Notes under the pieces: model-generated
What the model saw: only the letters and a program-made list of their open reading frames with translations
Database searches by the model: none
What the model was told of the DNA's origin: nothing
Shown here: positions 26,687 to 37,302 of the stretch, one piece after another
Numbering within the stretch: position 1 is the stretch's first letter
Layout of the letters: every line of letters starts with the position of its first letter
Assembly (NCBI RefSeq): GCF_018325905.1
Contig: NZ_AP021901.1
Coordinates: 5,984,001 to 6,048,000, forward strand
Direction of reading: 5' to 3'
Source of the DNA: Pseudomonas sp. St316
GTDB lineage: Bacteria; Pseudomonadota; Gammaproteobacteria; Pseudomonadales; Pseudomonadaceae
DNA: 64,000 nucleotides
Translations under genes and position numbers: made by a program

Positions 26687-27133
26687 TTAGGCTGCTACCA
26701 CGACAACGCGTACGGTGGCTTCAACTTCGGCGTGCAGGTGCACGGCTACGTCGAATTCGCCTACGTTGCGGATGGTGCCGTTCGGCAGACGAACTTCGCT
26801 TTTCGCAACTTCAACGCCAGAGGCGGTCAGTGCGTCAGCGATGTCGTGAGTACCGATCGAACCGAACAGCTTGCCTTCGTCGCCAGCGGTGGCAGTGATG
26901 GTCACTTCCAGCTCGGCCAGTTGGGCAGCACGGCTTTCAGCCGAGGTTTTACGGTCTGCGGCAGCTTTTTCCAGCTCAGCACGACGCTCTTCGAACGCAG
27001 CCAGGTTGGCAGCGGTCGCAGCGGTGGCTTTGCCGTAAGGCAGCAGGTAGTTACGACCGTAACCGGCCTTAACGTTTACTTTGTCACCCAGGTTGCCCAG
27101 GTTGGTGACTTTTTCCAGAAGGATCAGTTGCAT
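26687..27133 (-). CDS. rplI: 50S ribosomal protein L9
   Basis: The 148-aa protein starts [20 protein letters not shown], the L9 signature, followed by [17 protein letters not shown] long connecting helix ([20 protein letters not shown]) links it to the C-terminal domain. It binds 23S rRNA at the base of the L1 stalk. It is the last gene of rpsF-rpsR-DUF2232-rplI, 18 bp after the membrane protein gene, and is followed by a terminator. Confidence 0.98.
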   Translation of the reverse strand: MQLILLEKVTNLGNLGDKVNVKAGYGRNYLLPYGKATAATAANLAAFEERRAELEKAAADRKTSAESRAAQLAELEVTITATAGDEGKLFGSIGTHDIADALTASGVEVAKSEVRLPNGTIRNVGEFDVAVHLHAEVEATVRVVVVAA

Positions 27134-27151
27134 GTGAAAATCCTCTAACTT

Positions 27152-28042
27152 TTAACCTTCACCGTTCGCGTTGTCGGCGTCTTTCGGCGCCATACGACCG
27201 CGAAAATCAATCAGGCTGTCAACGATGGCCATGACCACGAGCAACGGACCGAGCAAGTGCATGAAAGGCAACAACGTCACGTACATCCCCACCAGCCAGA
27301 ATGTGGCCAGTCGTTTCTGCGCCACCAGCCCGTGAATCAGGGCCAGGCCGGCGAAGACCAGCGGTACACTGCACAACGGCAACAGGATCAGTGCATGCAA
27401 CCCGAAAAACGGAGCCACACACATGACGGCCAGCAGTGACAGCGCCACGCTCTTGGGGAATCGGATGGTGCGAAATTCGCGACCGAAACCACCGGGGTTA
27501 TACAACGACGCCTGCCAATAGCGCCCAAGAATCAGGCACAGCACGCTAAAGATCTGCGACGATAACGCTATCGAGATGATCATCAGCGGAGCGCTCATGG
27601 CGGTGAAAAACGCCTTCTGGTCTGCCGAGAATGTCTCGTAGACCCCACCCATCGCCAGCGGCAGGACGTCCTCGAACGTCTGCGCCAGTGACTCGATGAA
27701 GGAACTGAATACAGTTCCCAGGCTCACCGCACACAACAACCCCACGGCCACGCTGCAAAGCAGCACGCGGTTCCAGGTATGTCCGGCGCGCAGAACCAAC
27801 GCCAGGCCACAAGCCCCGAGCAACACCAGGAGTGTTGTCGGGTCCTTCAGGAAATGCCAGCTCACCAACGCTGACAGCAACCCGATACCCAGGACGCTCA
27901 AGGCGTCCGAACCACGCCGCAGGAGCACAAGGCACCCAGCGGCAGCACTCAACCAGAACAACAGCGGCAACGCCGCGGATCCGGCCACAACCAACGTGGC
28001 CTGCACACGTCCCCGCATGATGAAGTCAGCTAAGGCGCGCAT
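27152..28042 (-). CDS. DUF2232-family integral membrane protein
   Basis: The 296-aa protein has about eight hydrophobic segments and no catalytic motif. Its position inside the S6-S18-L9 operon is conserved in pseudomonads and related gammaproteobacteria, and the pattern matches the DUF2232 (YybS-like) family; the function is unknown. It starts at ATG 28042, 36 bp after rpsR, and ends 18 bp before rplI. Confidence 0.85.
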   Translation of the reverse strand: MRALADFIMRGRVQATLVVAGSAALPLLFWLSAAAGCLVLLRRGSDALSVLGIGLLSALVSWHFLKDPTTLLVLLGACGLALVLRAGHTWNRVLLCSVAVGLLCAVSLGTVFSSFIESLAQTFEDVLPLAMGGVYETFSADQKAFFTAMSAPLMIISIALSSQIFSVLCLILGRYWQASLYNPGGFGREFRTIRFPKSVALSLLAVMCVAPFFGLHALILLPLCSVPLVFAGLALIHGLVAQKRLATFWLVGMYVTLLPFMHLLGPLLVVMAIVDSLIDFRGRMAPKDADNANGEG

Positions 28043-28078
28043 GCATTCAATCCCTTACTACTCGTCGACTGCCCGGTC

Positions 28079-28309
28079 TCAGCGGCCGTGGCTGTCGGTG
28101 TAGGCCAGCAGGGCCAGGAAGCGGGCGCGCTTGATAGCGGTGGCCAGCTGACGCTGATAACGAGCTTTGGTACCGGTGATACGGCTTGGAACGATTTTGC
28201 CGGTCTCGGATACGTAGGCTTTCAGAGTGTTGAGATCTTTGTAATCGATCTCTTTCACGTCTTCAGCGGTGAAGCGGCAGAATTTACGACGACGGAAGAA
28301 ACGTGCCAT
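28079..28309 (-). CDS. rpsR: 30S ribosomal protein S18
   Basis: The 76-aa protein starts [20 protein letters not shown], with [20 protein letters not shown] and the RNA-binding stretch [20 protein letters not shown]. It pairs with S6 on the 30S platform. It lies 28 bp downstream of rpsF in the same operon. Confidence 0.98.
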
Positions 28310-28337
28310 GTGATTGGCTCCTTAAAAGGTCCGTGGA

Positions 28338-28766
28338 TTACTCGTCAGCGTTATCGCTGTTGTCGCTGTCGCTATCGCTGTCATCGCCATCGGCGCTGTC
28401 AGAGTGCTCAGGACGGTCGCGACGCTCACGGCGCTCACTGCGGTTTTCTTCAGCCTTGAGCATCTCGGATTGGCCGGTGACGGCTTCTTCGCGACGGATG
28501 ACCAGGTTACGGATCACTGCATCGTTGTAGCGGAAGTTGTCTTCCAGCTCGGCCAGGGCCTTGCCAGTGCACTCAACGTTCAGCATCACGTAGTGAGCCT
28601 TGTGAACATTGTTGATTGCGTAGGCCAGTTGACGACGGCCCCAATCTTCCAGACGGTGGATTTTGCCGCCGTCTTCTTCGATCAGCTTGGTGTAACGCTC
28701 AACCATGCCGCCGACTTGCTCGCTTTGATCCGGGTGGACCAAAAAGATGATTTCGTAATGACGCAT
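28338..28766 (-). CDS. rpsF: 30S ribosomal protein S6 with long acidic tail
   Basis: The 142-aa protein starts [20 protein letters not shown], the S6 fold, with [18 protein letters not shown]. After about residue 105 comes an Arg/Glu-rich then Ser/Asp-rich tail ending SDNADE. Such Glu-ending tails are the substrate of RimK, which adds glutamate residues to S6, including in P. fluorescens. The tail here has an unusual run of alternating S and D. It is the first gene of the operon. Confidence 0.97.
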   Translation of the reverse strand: MRHYEIIFLVHPDQSEQVGGMVERYTKLIEEDGGKIHRLEDWGRRQLAYAINNVHKAHYVMLNVECTGKALAELEDNFRYNDAVIRNLVIRREEAVTGQSEMLKAEENRSERRERRDRPEHSDSADGDDSDSDSDNSDNADE

Positions 28767-28825
28767 GAATGCTCCTTACGGGTTGTAGCCTGCCGCTCAA
28801 AAACGGTCAGACAAGGAGTGAATGA

Positions 28826-28860
28826 CACTTATGGACTTGTGGACGCTAGACACATAAGTG
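28826..28860 (-). promoter_or_regulatory. Inverted repeat in the rpsF leader
   Basis: CACTTATG and CATAAGTG are separated by 19 bp, about 60-95 bp upstream of the S6 start. The position suits autoregulation by the S6:S18 pair, known from leader motifs in other bacteria. I could not confirm the motif itself, so this is a candidate. The rest of the 305-bp gap holds a REP pair at 28968-29056. Confidence 0.4.
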
Positions 28861-28967
28861 CCTGCCATCACAGCAAGGGGCGCAATTGTAGAGAAGGGTC
28901 GAGGACGGCGCAAGGCAATTGGTGATTATTTGAACAATGGCCGATCCTTGCCCTTGCACAAAGCATT

Positions 28968-29056
28968 GTGGGAGCGAGCTTGCTCGCGATAGCGGCGTAC
29001 CAGTCAACATGTCTGGCACTGATACTCCGTCATCGCGAGCAAGCTCGCTCCCACAG
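28968..29056. repeat. REP pair between rpsF and rlmB
   Basis: GTGGGAGCGAGCTTGCTCGC and GCGAGCAAGCTCGCTCCCAC converge about 45 bp apart, just downstream of the rlmB stop codon. Confidence 0.9.
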
Positions 29057-29071
29057 GGACTTGCTTGGGCC

Positions 29072-29827
29072 TTACTTTTTCGCAACCGCCTTGACGCTGC
29101 GCTGGCGCAGCGCTTCGAACAGGCACACGCCGGTCGCGACCGACACGTTGAGGCTGCTGACGCTGCCGGCCATCGGCAGCTTGACCAGGTAATCGCAGTG
29201 CTCGCGGGTCAGGCGGCGCATGCCCTTGCCTTCGGCCCCCATGATCAGGATGGTTGGGCCGGTCAAGTCCTGGTCATAGATGCTGACTTCGGCCTCCCCC
29301 GCCGTGCCAACTACCCACAGGCCGCGCTGCTGGAGCTTTTCCAGGGTGCGCGCCAGGTTGGTCACCGCCACCAACGGAATCACTTCCGCCGCGCCGCAGG
29401 CCACCTTACGCACTACCGGCGTCAAGGTTGCCGACTTGTCTTTAGGCACGATGACCGCCAACGCACCGGCCGCATCCGCCGAACGCAGGCACGCGCCAAG
29501 GTTATGCGGGTCAGTCACGCCGTCCAGCACCAGCAACAGGGGGGCGCCTTCGGTGCGATCGAGCAGTTCGTCGAGCATCGCCTCACCCCAGACCTGGCTC
29601 GGGCTTACGTCCGCAACCACACCCTGGTGAACGCCTTCGACCCACACGTCCATTTCACGACGCTCGGCCTGACCGATGGCAACCTTGTTTTGGGTGGCCA
29701 GTTCGACCAGCGCTTGCACACGCGGCTCGCTGCGACCTTCCGCCAACCACACTTGCTTGACACGTTTAGGGTGGTGACGCAGCAGTGCTTCTACGGCGTG
29801 CACGCCGTAGATTTTTTCCAGACTCAT
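29072..29827 (-). CDS. rlmB: 23S rRNA 2'-O-methyltransferase RlmB (G2251)
   Basis: The 251-aa SpoU-family enzyme has an N-terminal L30e-like substrate-binding domain (EKIYGVHAVEALLRHHPKRV) and a C-terminal knotted SPOUT domain. Motif 1 is LDGVTDPHNLGACLRSADAA at about residues 106-125, with the Asn/Arg pair, then GAEGKGMRRLTREHCD and LPMAGSVSSLNVSVATGVCL, which close the SAM knot. Its ATG overlaps the rnr stop (ATGA), giving a coupled rnr-rlmB operon as in E. coli. Confidence 0.96.
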   Translation of the reverse strand: MSLEKIYGVHAVEALLRHHPKRVKQVWLAEGRSEPRVQALVELATQNKVAIGQAERREMDVWVEGVHQGVVADVSPSQVWGEAMLDELLDRTEGAPLLLVLDGVTDPHNLGACLRSADAAGALAVIVPKDKSATLTPVVRKVACGAAEVIPLVAVTNLARTLEKLQQRGLWVVGTAGEAEVSIYDQDLTGPTILIMGAEGKGMRRLTREHCDYLVKLPMAGSVSSLNVSVATGVCLFEALRQRSVKAVAKK

Positions 29828-32454
29828 GACTTGGCCTTAGGTTTGCGCGACCCACCGCTTTTCGCTGGGGCCGAACCCGCTTTTGGCGGGCCTTTACGGT
29901 GTTTACTTGGCTTGCTCGACGGCTTTTCCGCCCCGTGGGACTTTCCCCCAGACGCCGCTTTACCACCGCTTTTGGCGTCGTTGATCAACTGCTGCTTCAA
30001 CTCGCGGCTCTTGCGCAGTTCAGCATTTTTCGCCGCAGCGTCGCTGGGACGGTAGGCTTCGGGAGCCTTGTCCTTGGCAGACGAACGGCGACCGGCCTTG
30101 GCCGGCTCAGGCTCTGCGGTTTTTGCAGGAGCACCTTTACCCTTGGTCGCAGGCGCTGCGGTCCCGCTGCCACGCTTTTTACGGCCAGTCGGTGCTTCGG
30201 CGGGCTTGTCAGACATTCCGAAGTCGATCTTGCGTTCATCGAGGTCGACGCGCATGACCTGCACTTCCACGGTGTCGCCCAGACGGAAGCTGCGACCGGT
30301 GCGCTCGCCCGCCAGGCGGTGGTGCACAGGGTCAAAGTGGTAATAATCACCCGGCAAGGCGGTGACGTGCACCAAGCCCTCGACGTAGATGTCGGTCAGC
30401 TCGACAAACAAACCAAAGCCGGTCACAGCAGTGATCACGCCCGGGAACGATTCGCCCACGCGGTCTTTCATGAACTCGCACTTGAGCCAGTTCACCACGT
30501 CGCGGGTGGCTTCGTCGGCGCGGCGCTCGCTCATGGAGCACTGCTCGCCCAACTGCTCCAGGGCCGCTTCGTCGTACGGATAGATCCGTGCCTTCGGAAT
30601 GGTCATGGCACCGGCACGCTTGACGTGCGGGGTGTTCTGCTTGGAATGGATCACGCTGCGGATCGCGCGGTGCGTGAGCAGGTCCGGGTAACGGCGAATC
30701 GGCGAGGTGAAGTGGGTGTACGCCTCGTAATTCAGACCAAAGTGGCCCTGGTTGTCGGCGCTGTACACCGCCTGGCTCAGGGAGCGCAGCATCACGGTCT
30801 GGATCACATGGTAATCCGGACGATCCTTGATGCTGGCCAGCAGTGCCTGGTAGTCCTTCGGCGTCGGGCCTTCCTTGCCTTTGTGCAGGGACAGGCCGAG
30901 CTCGCCGAGGAAGGCGCGCAGTTTTTCCAGACGCTCCGGCGGCGGGCCGTCGTGCACGCGGTACAACGCAGGAATCTCGTGCTTCTTGAGGAATTGCGCG
31001 GTGGCCACGTTGGCCGCCAGCATGCACTCTTCGATCAGCTTGTGCGCATCGTTACGGGTCGTCGGGGTGATTGCGGCGATCTTGCGCTCGGAACCGAAGA
31101 CAATCCGGGTTTCCTGGGTCTCAAAATCGATCGCGCCACGCACGTGACGGGCACCCAGCAACACCTTGTACAGCGAGTACAGCTGCTTGAGGTGCGGCAC
31201 CACGCCAGCGTATTCGGTACGCAGGGCCTTGGCTTCACTGGTCTTCGGCGCTTCCAGGATGGTGCTGACCTTGTTGTAGGTCAGGCGCGCCTGGGAGTGG
31301 ATCACCGCTTCGTAGAACTGGTAGTCGGTCATTTCGCCGGTTTTGGAGATGGTCATCTCGCACACCATGGCCAAACGGTCGACTTTCGGATTCAGCGAGC
31401 ACAGCCCGTTGGACAGCTGCTCAGGCAGCATCGGGATCACGCGCTCAGGGAAATACACGGAGTTGCCGCGCACCTGGGCTTCGTTATCCAGGGCCGAACC
31501 GATCTTCACGTAGCTGGACACGTCGGCAATCGCGACGAACAACTTCCAGCCGCCGGAGAACAGGCGCAGCTTGCCTGGCTTGGCTTCGCAGTAGACCGCA
31601 TCGTCGAAGTCGCGGGCGTCTTCGCCGTCGATGGTGACGAACGGCAGATGGCGCAGGTCGATGCGTTTTTCTTTATCTTTCTCTTCAACTTCCGGCTTGA
31701 GCTTGGCGGCTTCCTTGAGCACAGCCTCGGGCCAGACGTGAGGAATGTCGTAGGTGCGCAGCGCAACGTCGATCTCCATGCCCGGCGCCATGTAGTTGCC
31801 GACCACTTCAACGATATCGCCCTGTGGCTGGAAGCGCGCAGTTGGCCAGTGGGTGATTTTCACCTCGACGAACTGACCCACCTTGGCGGCGCCATTACGG
31901 CCCGGGGTAATCAGCACTTCCTGCTGAACCTTCGGGTTATCCGGCACAACAAAACCGATACCACCTTCTTCGAAGTAACGGCCAACGATGGATTCGTGGG
32001 CACGGGACACCACTTCCACGATCACGCCTTCCCGGCGACCACGACGGTCCAGGCCGGACACGCGGGCCAGGGCCCGGTCACCGTCGAACACCAGGCGCAT
32101 TTGCGCCGGGCTCATGAACAGGTCGTCGCTGCCGTCGTCCGGGATCAGGAAACCGAAGCCGTCACGGTGACCGGCGATGCGGCCCAGGATCAGGTCGAGC
32201 TTGTCCACCGGCGCATAGGTGCCGCGCCGGGTGTAGATCAGTTGAGCGTCGCGCTCCATGGCGCGCAGACGGCGGCGCAGGGCTTCGAGCTGGTCCTCGG
32301 TGGTCAGACCGAACTCTTCGACCAACTGCTCGCGGCTAGCAGGCGAACCCCGATCGGCGAGATGCGCCAGGATCAGTTCGCGGCTAGGAATAGGGTTTTC
32401 ATATTTTTCCGCTTCACGAGCGGCCTCGGGATCGAGGGACTGCCAATCGGCCAT
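29824..32454 (-). CDS. rnr: Ribonuclease R
   Basis: The 876-aa 3'-5' exoribonuclease degrades structured RNA. In order: an HTH-like N-terminal region (PSRELILAHLADRGSPASRE), two cold-shock domains (IYTRRGTYAPVDKLD; GHRDGFGFLIPDDGSDDLFM), the RNB core (about 260-590) with the metal-binding aspartates in TIDGEDARDFDDAVYCE, an S1 domain (FPGVITAVTGFGLFVELTDI), and a Lys/Ala/Ser-rich basic tail of about 120 residues, longer than E. coli's. ATG 32454. rlmB overlaps its stop codon. Confidence 0.97.
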   Translation of the reverse strand: MADWQSLDPEAAREAEKYENPIPSRELILAHLADRGSPASREQLVEEFGLTTEDQLEALRRRLRAMERDAQLIYTRRGTYAPVDKLDLILGRIAGHRDGFGFLIPDDGSDDLFMSPAQMRLVFDGDRALARVSGLDRRGRREGVIVEVVSRAHESIVGRYFEEGGIGFVVPDNPKVQQEVLITPGRNGAAKVGQFVEVKITHWPTARFQPQGDIVEVVGNYMAPGMEIDVALRTYDIPHVWPEAVLKEAAKLKPEVEEKDKEKRIDLRHLPFVTIDGEDARDFDDAVYCEAKPGKLRLFSGGWKLFVAIADVSSYVKIGSALDNEAQVRGNSVYFPERVIPMLPEQLSNGLCSLNPKVDRLAMVCEMTISKTGEMTDYQFYEAVIHSQARLTYNKVSTILEAPKTSEAKALRTEYAGVVPHLKQLYSLYKVLLGARHVRGAIDFETQETRIVFGSERKIAAITPTTRNDAHKLIEECMLAANVATAQFLKKHEIPALYRVHDGPPPERLEKLRAFLGELGLSLHKGKEGPTPKDYQALLASIKDRPDYHVIQTVMLRSLSQAVYSADNQGHFGLNYEAYTHFTSPIRRYPDLLTHRAIRSVIHSKQNTPHVKRAGAMTIPKARIYPYDEAALEQLGEQCSMSERRADEATRDVVNWLKCEFMKDRVGESFPGVITAVTGFGLFVELTDIYVEGLVHVTALPGDYYHFDPVHHRLAGERTGRSFRLGDTVEVQVMRVDLDERKIDFGMSDKPAEAPTGRKKRGSGTAAPATKGKGAPAKTAEPEPAKAGRRSSAKDKAPEAYRPSDAAAKNAELRKSRELKQQLINDAKSGGKAASGGKSHGAEKPSSKPSKHRKGPPKAGSAPAKSGGSRKPKAKS

Positions 32455-32615
32455 TAGAGAGTTTTCACCTTGTCTATATGCGGGTTAGTTTGGCATAGGC
32501 TTAATGAAACGGGAAATTTCAAGCATCCGATCGCTTTTCTAACGTCATTTGGCCTGCCTTTGAAGCCCGGAAAAGCACCACTCGTGAAATTTAGCGGTTT
32601 TTTTCTCGGCAGGGG

Positions 32616-32644
32616 TTTACAGTTAAAAAGACGCTCCGTATAGT
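32616..32644 (+). promoter_or_regulatory. Sigma-70 promoter of tRNA-Leu copy 1
   Basis: TTTACA (32616-32621), 17 bp, TATAGT (32639-32644), followed by a G/C-rich discriminator (GCGCGCC) typical of stringently controlled stable-RNA promoters. The tRNA begins 37 bp after the -10 box. The gap 32455-32680 holds no other gene. Confidence 0.8.
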
Positions 32645-32680
32645 GCGCGCCATCGACGACGTACACACGACGCCGATATT

Positions 32681-32767
32681 GCCCAGATGGTGAAATTGGT
32701 AGACACGCCAGCTTCAGGTGCTGGTGACCGCAAGGTCGTGGAAGTTCGAGTCTTCTTCTGGGCACCA
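32681..32767 (+). tRNA. tRNA-Leu (anticodon CAG), copy 1
   Basis: This is an 87-nt class II tRNA with encoded CCA. The acceptor stem GCCCAGA pairs with TCTGGGC. The D-arm region is TGGTGAAATTGGTAGACACG. The anticodon stem CCAGC/GCTGG carries loop TTCAGGT, anticodon CAG, so it reads CUG. A long variable arm (TGACCGCAAGGTCGT) and the T loop GTTCGAGTC are clear. An identical copy lies 263 bp downstream. Confidence 0.97.
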
Positions 32768-32803
32768 ATTTCGAGCAACAGGTCAATGGCCTGCTGGCTC
32801 AAC

Positions 32804-32827
32804 AAAAACCCGCGAAAGCGGGTTTTT
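32804..32827 (+). terminator. Terminator of tRNA-Leu copy 1
   Basis: AAAAACCCGC-GAAA-GCGGGTTTTT: a perfect ten-base stem with a GAAA tetraloop and a T run, 37 bp after the tRNA. Confidence 0.9.
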
Positions 32828-32880
32828 GCATTTTCGCCCCCTGGAATTGCGCTGGGCAATTACTAAAACAAAAACAGGGG

Positions 32881-32909
32881 TTTACAGATCAAAACGCGCT
32901 CCGTATAGT
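32881..32909 (+). promoter_or_regulatory. Sigma-70 promoter of tRNA-Leu copy 2
   Basis: TTTACA (32881-32886), 17 bp, TATAGT (32904-32909), with the same CGCTCCG just before the -10 as copy 1, so the promoter was duplicated together with the tRNA. Confidence 0.8.
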
Positions 32910-32943
32910 GCGCCACATCAACAGCGGCAACGCTGAAGATGCT

Positions 32944-33030
32944 GCCCAGATGGTGAAATTGGTAGACACGCCAGCTTCAGGTGCTGGTGACCGCAAGGTC
33001 GTGGAAGTTCGAGTCTTCTTCTGGGCACCA
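32944..33030 (+). tRNA. tRNA-Leu (anticodon CAG), copy 2
   Basis: Identical over all 87 bases to the copy at 32681-32767, including the encoded CCA. It has its own promoter and its own GAAA-loop terminator. Confidence 0.97.
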
Positions 33031-33066
33031 ATTCAAGTTTCAAGGTTGCGACCTTGAACATCACAG

Positions 33067-33088
33067 AAACCCGCGAAAGCGGGTTTTT
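33067..33088 (+). terminator. Terminator of tRNA-Leu copy 2
   Basis: AAACCCGC-GAAA-GCGGGTTT followed by TT. Same stem core and tetraloop as the copy-1 terminator. Confidence 0.9.
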
Positions 33089-33142
33089 GCGTTTCCGGGG
33101 CCCGGAAACGGACGCGAAAATAGCTGAGCCACCGAAATCGCT

Positions 33143-33870
33143 ATCGCGAGCAAGCTCGCTCCCACAGGGATTCATGCCAGACACAAAATCTGCACCCACT
33201 GAAAACCAACTGTGGGAGCGAGCCTGCTCGCGATGAGGCCAGCCCAGCCGCCCGATCAAGCCCTTCCACAGGGATTCATGTCGGACACAAAATCTGCATC
33301 CACTGAAAATCAACTGCGGGAGCGAGCCTGCTCGCGATGAGGCCAGCCCAGCCGCCCGATCAAGCCCTCCCACAGGGATTCATGTCGGACACAAAATCTG
33401 CATCCACTGAATATCAACTGTGGGAGCGAGCCTGCTCGCGATGAGGCCAGCCCAGCCGCCCGATCAAGCCCTCCCACAGGAATGTCGGACACAAAATCTG
33501 CATCCATTGAAAATCAACTGTGGGAGCGAGCTTGCTCGCGATGAGGCCAGCCCAGCCGCCCGATCAAGCCCTCCCACAGGAATGTCGGACACAAAATCTG
33601 CATCCATTGAAAATCAACTGTGGGAGCGAGCTTGCTCGCGATGAGGCCAGCCCAGCCGCCCGATCAAGCCCTCCCACAGGGATTCATGCCGGACACAAAA
33701 TCTGCATCCATTGAAAATCAACTGTGGGAGCGAGCTTGCTCGCGATGAGGCCAGCCCAGCCGCCCGATCAAGCCCTCCCACAGGGATTCATGCCGGACAC
33801 AAAATCTGCATCCATTGAAAATCAACTGTGGGAGCGAGCTTGCTCGCGATGAGGCCAGCCCAGCCGCCCG
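33143..33870. repeat. REP-containing tandem array, seven units of 100 or 104 bp
   Basis: A single REP in reverse orientation at 33143-33167 is followed by seven direct repeats. They begin CTGTGGGAGCGAGC (one copy CTGCGGG) at 33210, 33314, 33418, 33518, 33618, 33722 and 33826. Each has one REP, the constant GAGGCCAGCCCAGCCGCCCG-ATCAAGCCCT, a short CCCACAGG remnant and ACACAAAATCTGCATCC. Two units lack the four bases of GATTCATG, giving the 100-bp period. The last unit runs into the chemoreceptor gene: its ATCAAGCCCT contains that gene's stop codon. Confidence 0.93.
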
Positions 33871-33871
33871 A

Positions 33872-35806
33872 TCAAGCCCTGAACTGCCCCAGGCTCGCCT
33901 TCAACTGCGCCGCCAAACTATCCAACACCTTGCCACTGGCGGTGGTCTCGACCACGGCCTGGGCCGCCTTCTCGGCCTGGGCATGGATGGTTTCCACCCG
34001 TCCGCGCACCGCTTGCGCGCCCTGAGCCTGATGAGCCGCGGCCTGAGTCGCCAGGCCGATAGCTGCATGCACCTGCTCTACGGACGCCTGCACCGACTGC
34101 TGCAATCGCGCGCTGTCTCGCAGCACCAACAAGCCCTCACTGGCCTGGCGCCCGGCCTGGCCGATAGCGGCCACCGCCTCGCGAGCCCCCTGCTGCAAGG
34201 CCACGATATGCGCCTGAATATCGCCCGTTGAGCTTTGGGTCTTACTCGCCAAGGCCCGCACCTCATCCGCCACCACCGCAAACCCGCGCCCGGTTTCCCC
34301 GGCACGCGCCGCCTCGATGGCCGCGTTCAAGGCCAGCAAGTTAGTCTGCTCGGCGATGCCGTGAATCACGGTCAACACCACTTCAATCTGTTCGCTCTGC
34401 TGCGCCAGGCGCTCGATCACTTTCGCTCCAGTGTCGACCTGACCGGCCAGGGCCTCGATCAAGCCACTGACCTTGGCCGAAGTGCGCGTGTTTTCATCGG
34501 TGGCCTGGCGGATCTCCACCACTTGCCGCAGGGCTGCCTGCATCGCCTGGCTTTCCGATTGAGCTTCATCAGCCATTTGCGACAGCGCCCGCAGGCTCTC
34601 GGCCACTTCATCACGCTGCATCCCGGCCGCCGCATCGGCACCGGAGTTGCGCAAGGTCATCGCGCCGATTTCCACACCGGTACGCTGGGCCACATCGCCC
34701 GCCTCGCGCACGATGGGTTGCAACTTATCCACAAAGCGATTGACCGCCGAGGCCATGTCGCCGATTTCATCCTTGCTGCTGATTTGCACACGCTTGGTCA
34801 GGTCACCCTCGCCTGCCGCCAGGTCGTTCATGGCCGCGATCAGCAACTTCAAGCGATTGACCACCCGACGCCCCAGCACCACGGCCAGCAGTACCAGCAC
34901 GCCGAGGCCTACCAGCGCCAGGCCCAGGCCGATGCGCCAACGCAAGGTGCCCGCCGCGTCCCGCACGGTGCTGGCGGTATTGGTCTGCATTTGCGTCGCC
35001 GTAGCCTGGGCCGATTCCAGGCGACCGCGCATGGCGGTGGCGCTGTCGGCCGCCGCCCCCTTGAGGCTGTCGCCGACCAACTGGTCGCTGCTGGCGATCA
35101 AGGCCGAGAAGCGTTGGTCCAGCGCCTTGAGGTCGGTTTCAACGGACGCCGTGGAAACCCCCATCAAGACCTTGCCGATCTCTACGCCATTGGGGTTGAT
35201 CGAGGCTTCGAGGTAATACACCGACGGATCGCTCTTCGCCGCATCCAGCACCTTGTCCAACGCCCGCTCGCCCTTGCCTTTCTCCAACAGCGCTTTATTA
35301 ATCGGGTTTTCCCGGTTCAGGTAGCGCGTCAGGTGCTCACCCGCAGCGTCGTCATAGATGACGAACAGCACGTTGGGATTGCGCTGGGCCCGACGGGCGA
35401 ATTCCGAGAGGGTGGGCACGTCGCTGTCCCACATGGCGCGGGGTGCGACGGAAGCCAGGAGTTGCGCCATATCATTGGCGGAGTCCCTCAAGTCCTTCTC
35501 CAAGGTCCCACGCAACTGCGCCTGCTCGTCCTTCAGGCGAGTGGACAGCCCGGCGTTCAGCCGCTGGCGGGTATTGGCGGACAGGCTGTCCAGGCTAGAC
35601 GTGACCTCTCGCCCGGCCTGCTCCAGCTCGGCGGAAAGTTTCTGGCTGTCCGCCCCCAACCGCGCACCCAGGTCAGCTTCCAGCGCCGTGACGGTGCTTC
35701 GGGTCAGCGCAACGGCCACCAGCACCTGCACCAAAAGGGCGATACCCAGGGTAACGAACACAGGCCGCAATAAACGGCTTTGTAACAGTGAGAGAACGGC
35801 CGACAC
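33872..35806 (-). CDS. Methyl-accepting chemotaxis protein
   Basis: The protein is 644 aa. GTG 35806 ([20 protein letters not shown]) was chosen because GAGGGA lies just upstream. TM1 is at about residues 14-36, a periplasmic sensor region of about 260 residues follows ([20 protein letters not shown] resembles a single Cache-like core), and TM2 is at about 290-315. HAMP follows ([20 protein letters not shown]), then the signalling domain with the hairpin [19 protein letters not shown] and [14 protein letters not shown]. The ligand is unknown. Its stop codon lies in the last unit of the tandem array. Confidence 0.93.
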   Translation of the reverse strand: MSAVLSLLQSRLLRPVFVTLGIALLVQVLVAVALTRSTVTALEADLGARLGADSQKLSAELEQAGREVTSSLDSLSANTRQRLNAGLSTRLKDEQAQLRGTLEKDLRDSANDMAQLLASVAPRAMWDSDVPTLSEFARRAQRNPNVLFVIYDDAAGEHLTRYLNRENPINKALLEKGKGERALDKVLDAAKSDPSVYYLEASINPNGVEIGKVLMGVSTASVETDLKALDQRFSALIASSDQLVGDSLKGAAADSATAMRGRLESAQATATQMQTNTASTVRDAAGTLRWRIGLGLALVGLGVLVLLAVVLGRRVVNRLKLLIAAMNDLAAGEGDLTKRVQISSKDEIGDMASAVNRFVDKLQPIVREAGDVAQRTGVEIGAMTLRNSGADAAAGMQRDEVAESLRALSQMADEAQSESQAMQAALRQVVEIRQATDENTRTSAKVSGLIEALAGQVDTGAKVIERLAQQSEQIEVVLTVIHGIAEQTNLLALNAAIEAARAGETGRGFAVVADEVRALASKTQSSTGDIQAHIVALQQGAREAVAAIGQAGRQASEGLLVLRDSARLQQSVQASVEQVHAAIGLATQAAAHQAQGAQAVRGRVETIHAQAEKAAQAVVETTASGKVLDSLAAQLKASLGQFRA

Positions 35807-35909
35807 GTGAAATCCCTCTACCAAACGCCATTAATTTGATGGCACTCGTGAAAGCGGTGCCTTAATGGAGTTGCATAGCAAGTGTCGTGCCGCCCGACTG
35901 ACAGAAACG

Positions 35910-35936
35910 ACAAAGGGCCCAACGAGGGCCCTTTGT
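35910..35936 (-). terminator. Terminator of purA
   Basis: ACAAAGGGCCC-AACGA-GGGCCCTTTGT: an 11-bp perfect stem 20 bp after the purA stop codon, between purA and the chemoreceptor gene. The T tail on the minus side is weak (TCGTTT) and better on the plus side. Confidence 0.8.
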
Positions 35937-35955
35937 GTTTTACATCAGAGACTTA

Positions 35956-37302
<1,347 letters not shown>

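Noticed and set aside
29899-32457. 852-codon plus-strand frame opposite rnr
   Set aside because: Antisense shadow of RNase R; no family motifs, low-complexity His/Gln/Arg composition.
33210-33870. Regular 100/104-bp repeat spacing resembling a CRISPR array
   Set aside because: No variable spacers: whole units are repeats containing a REP. No cas genes nearby.
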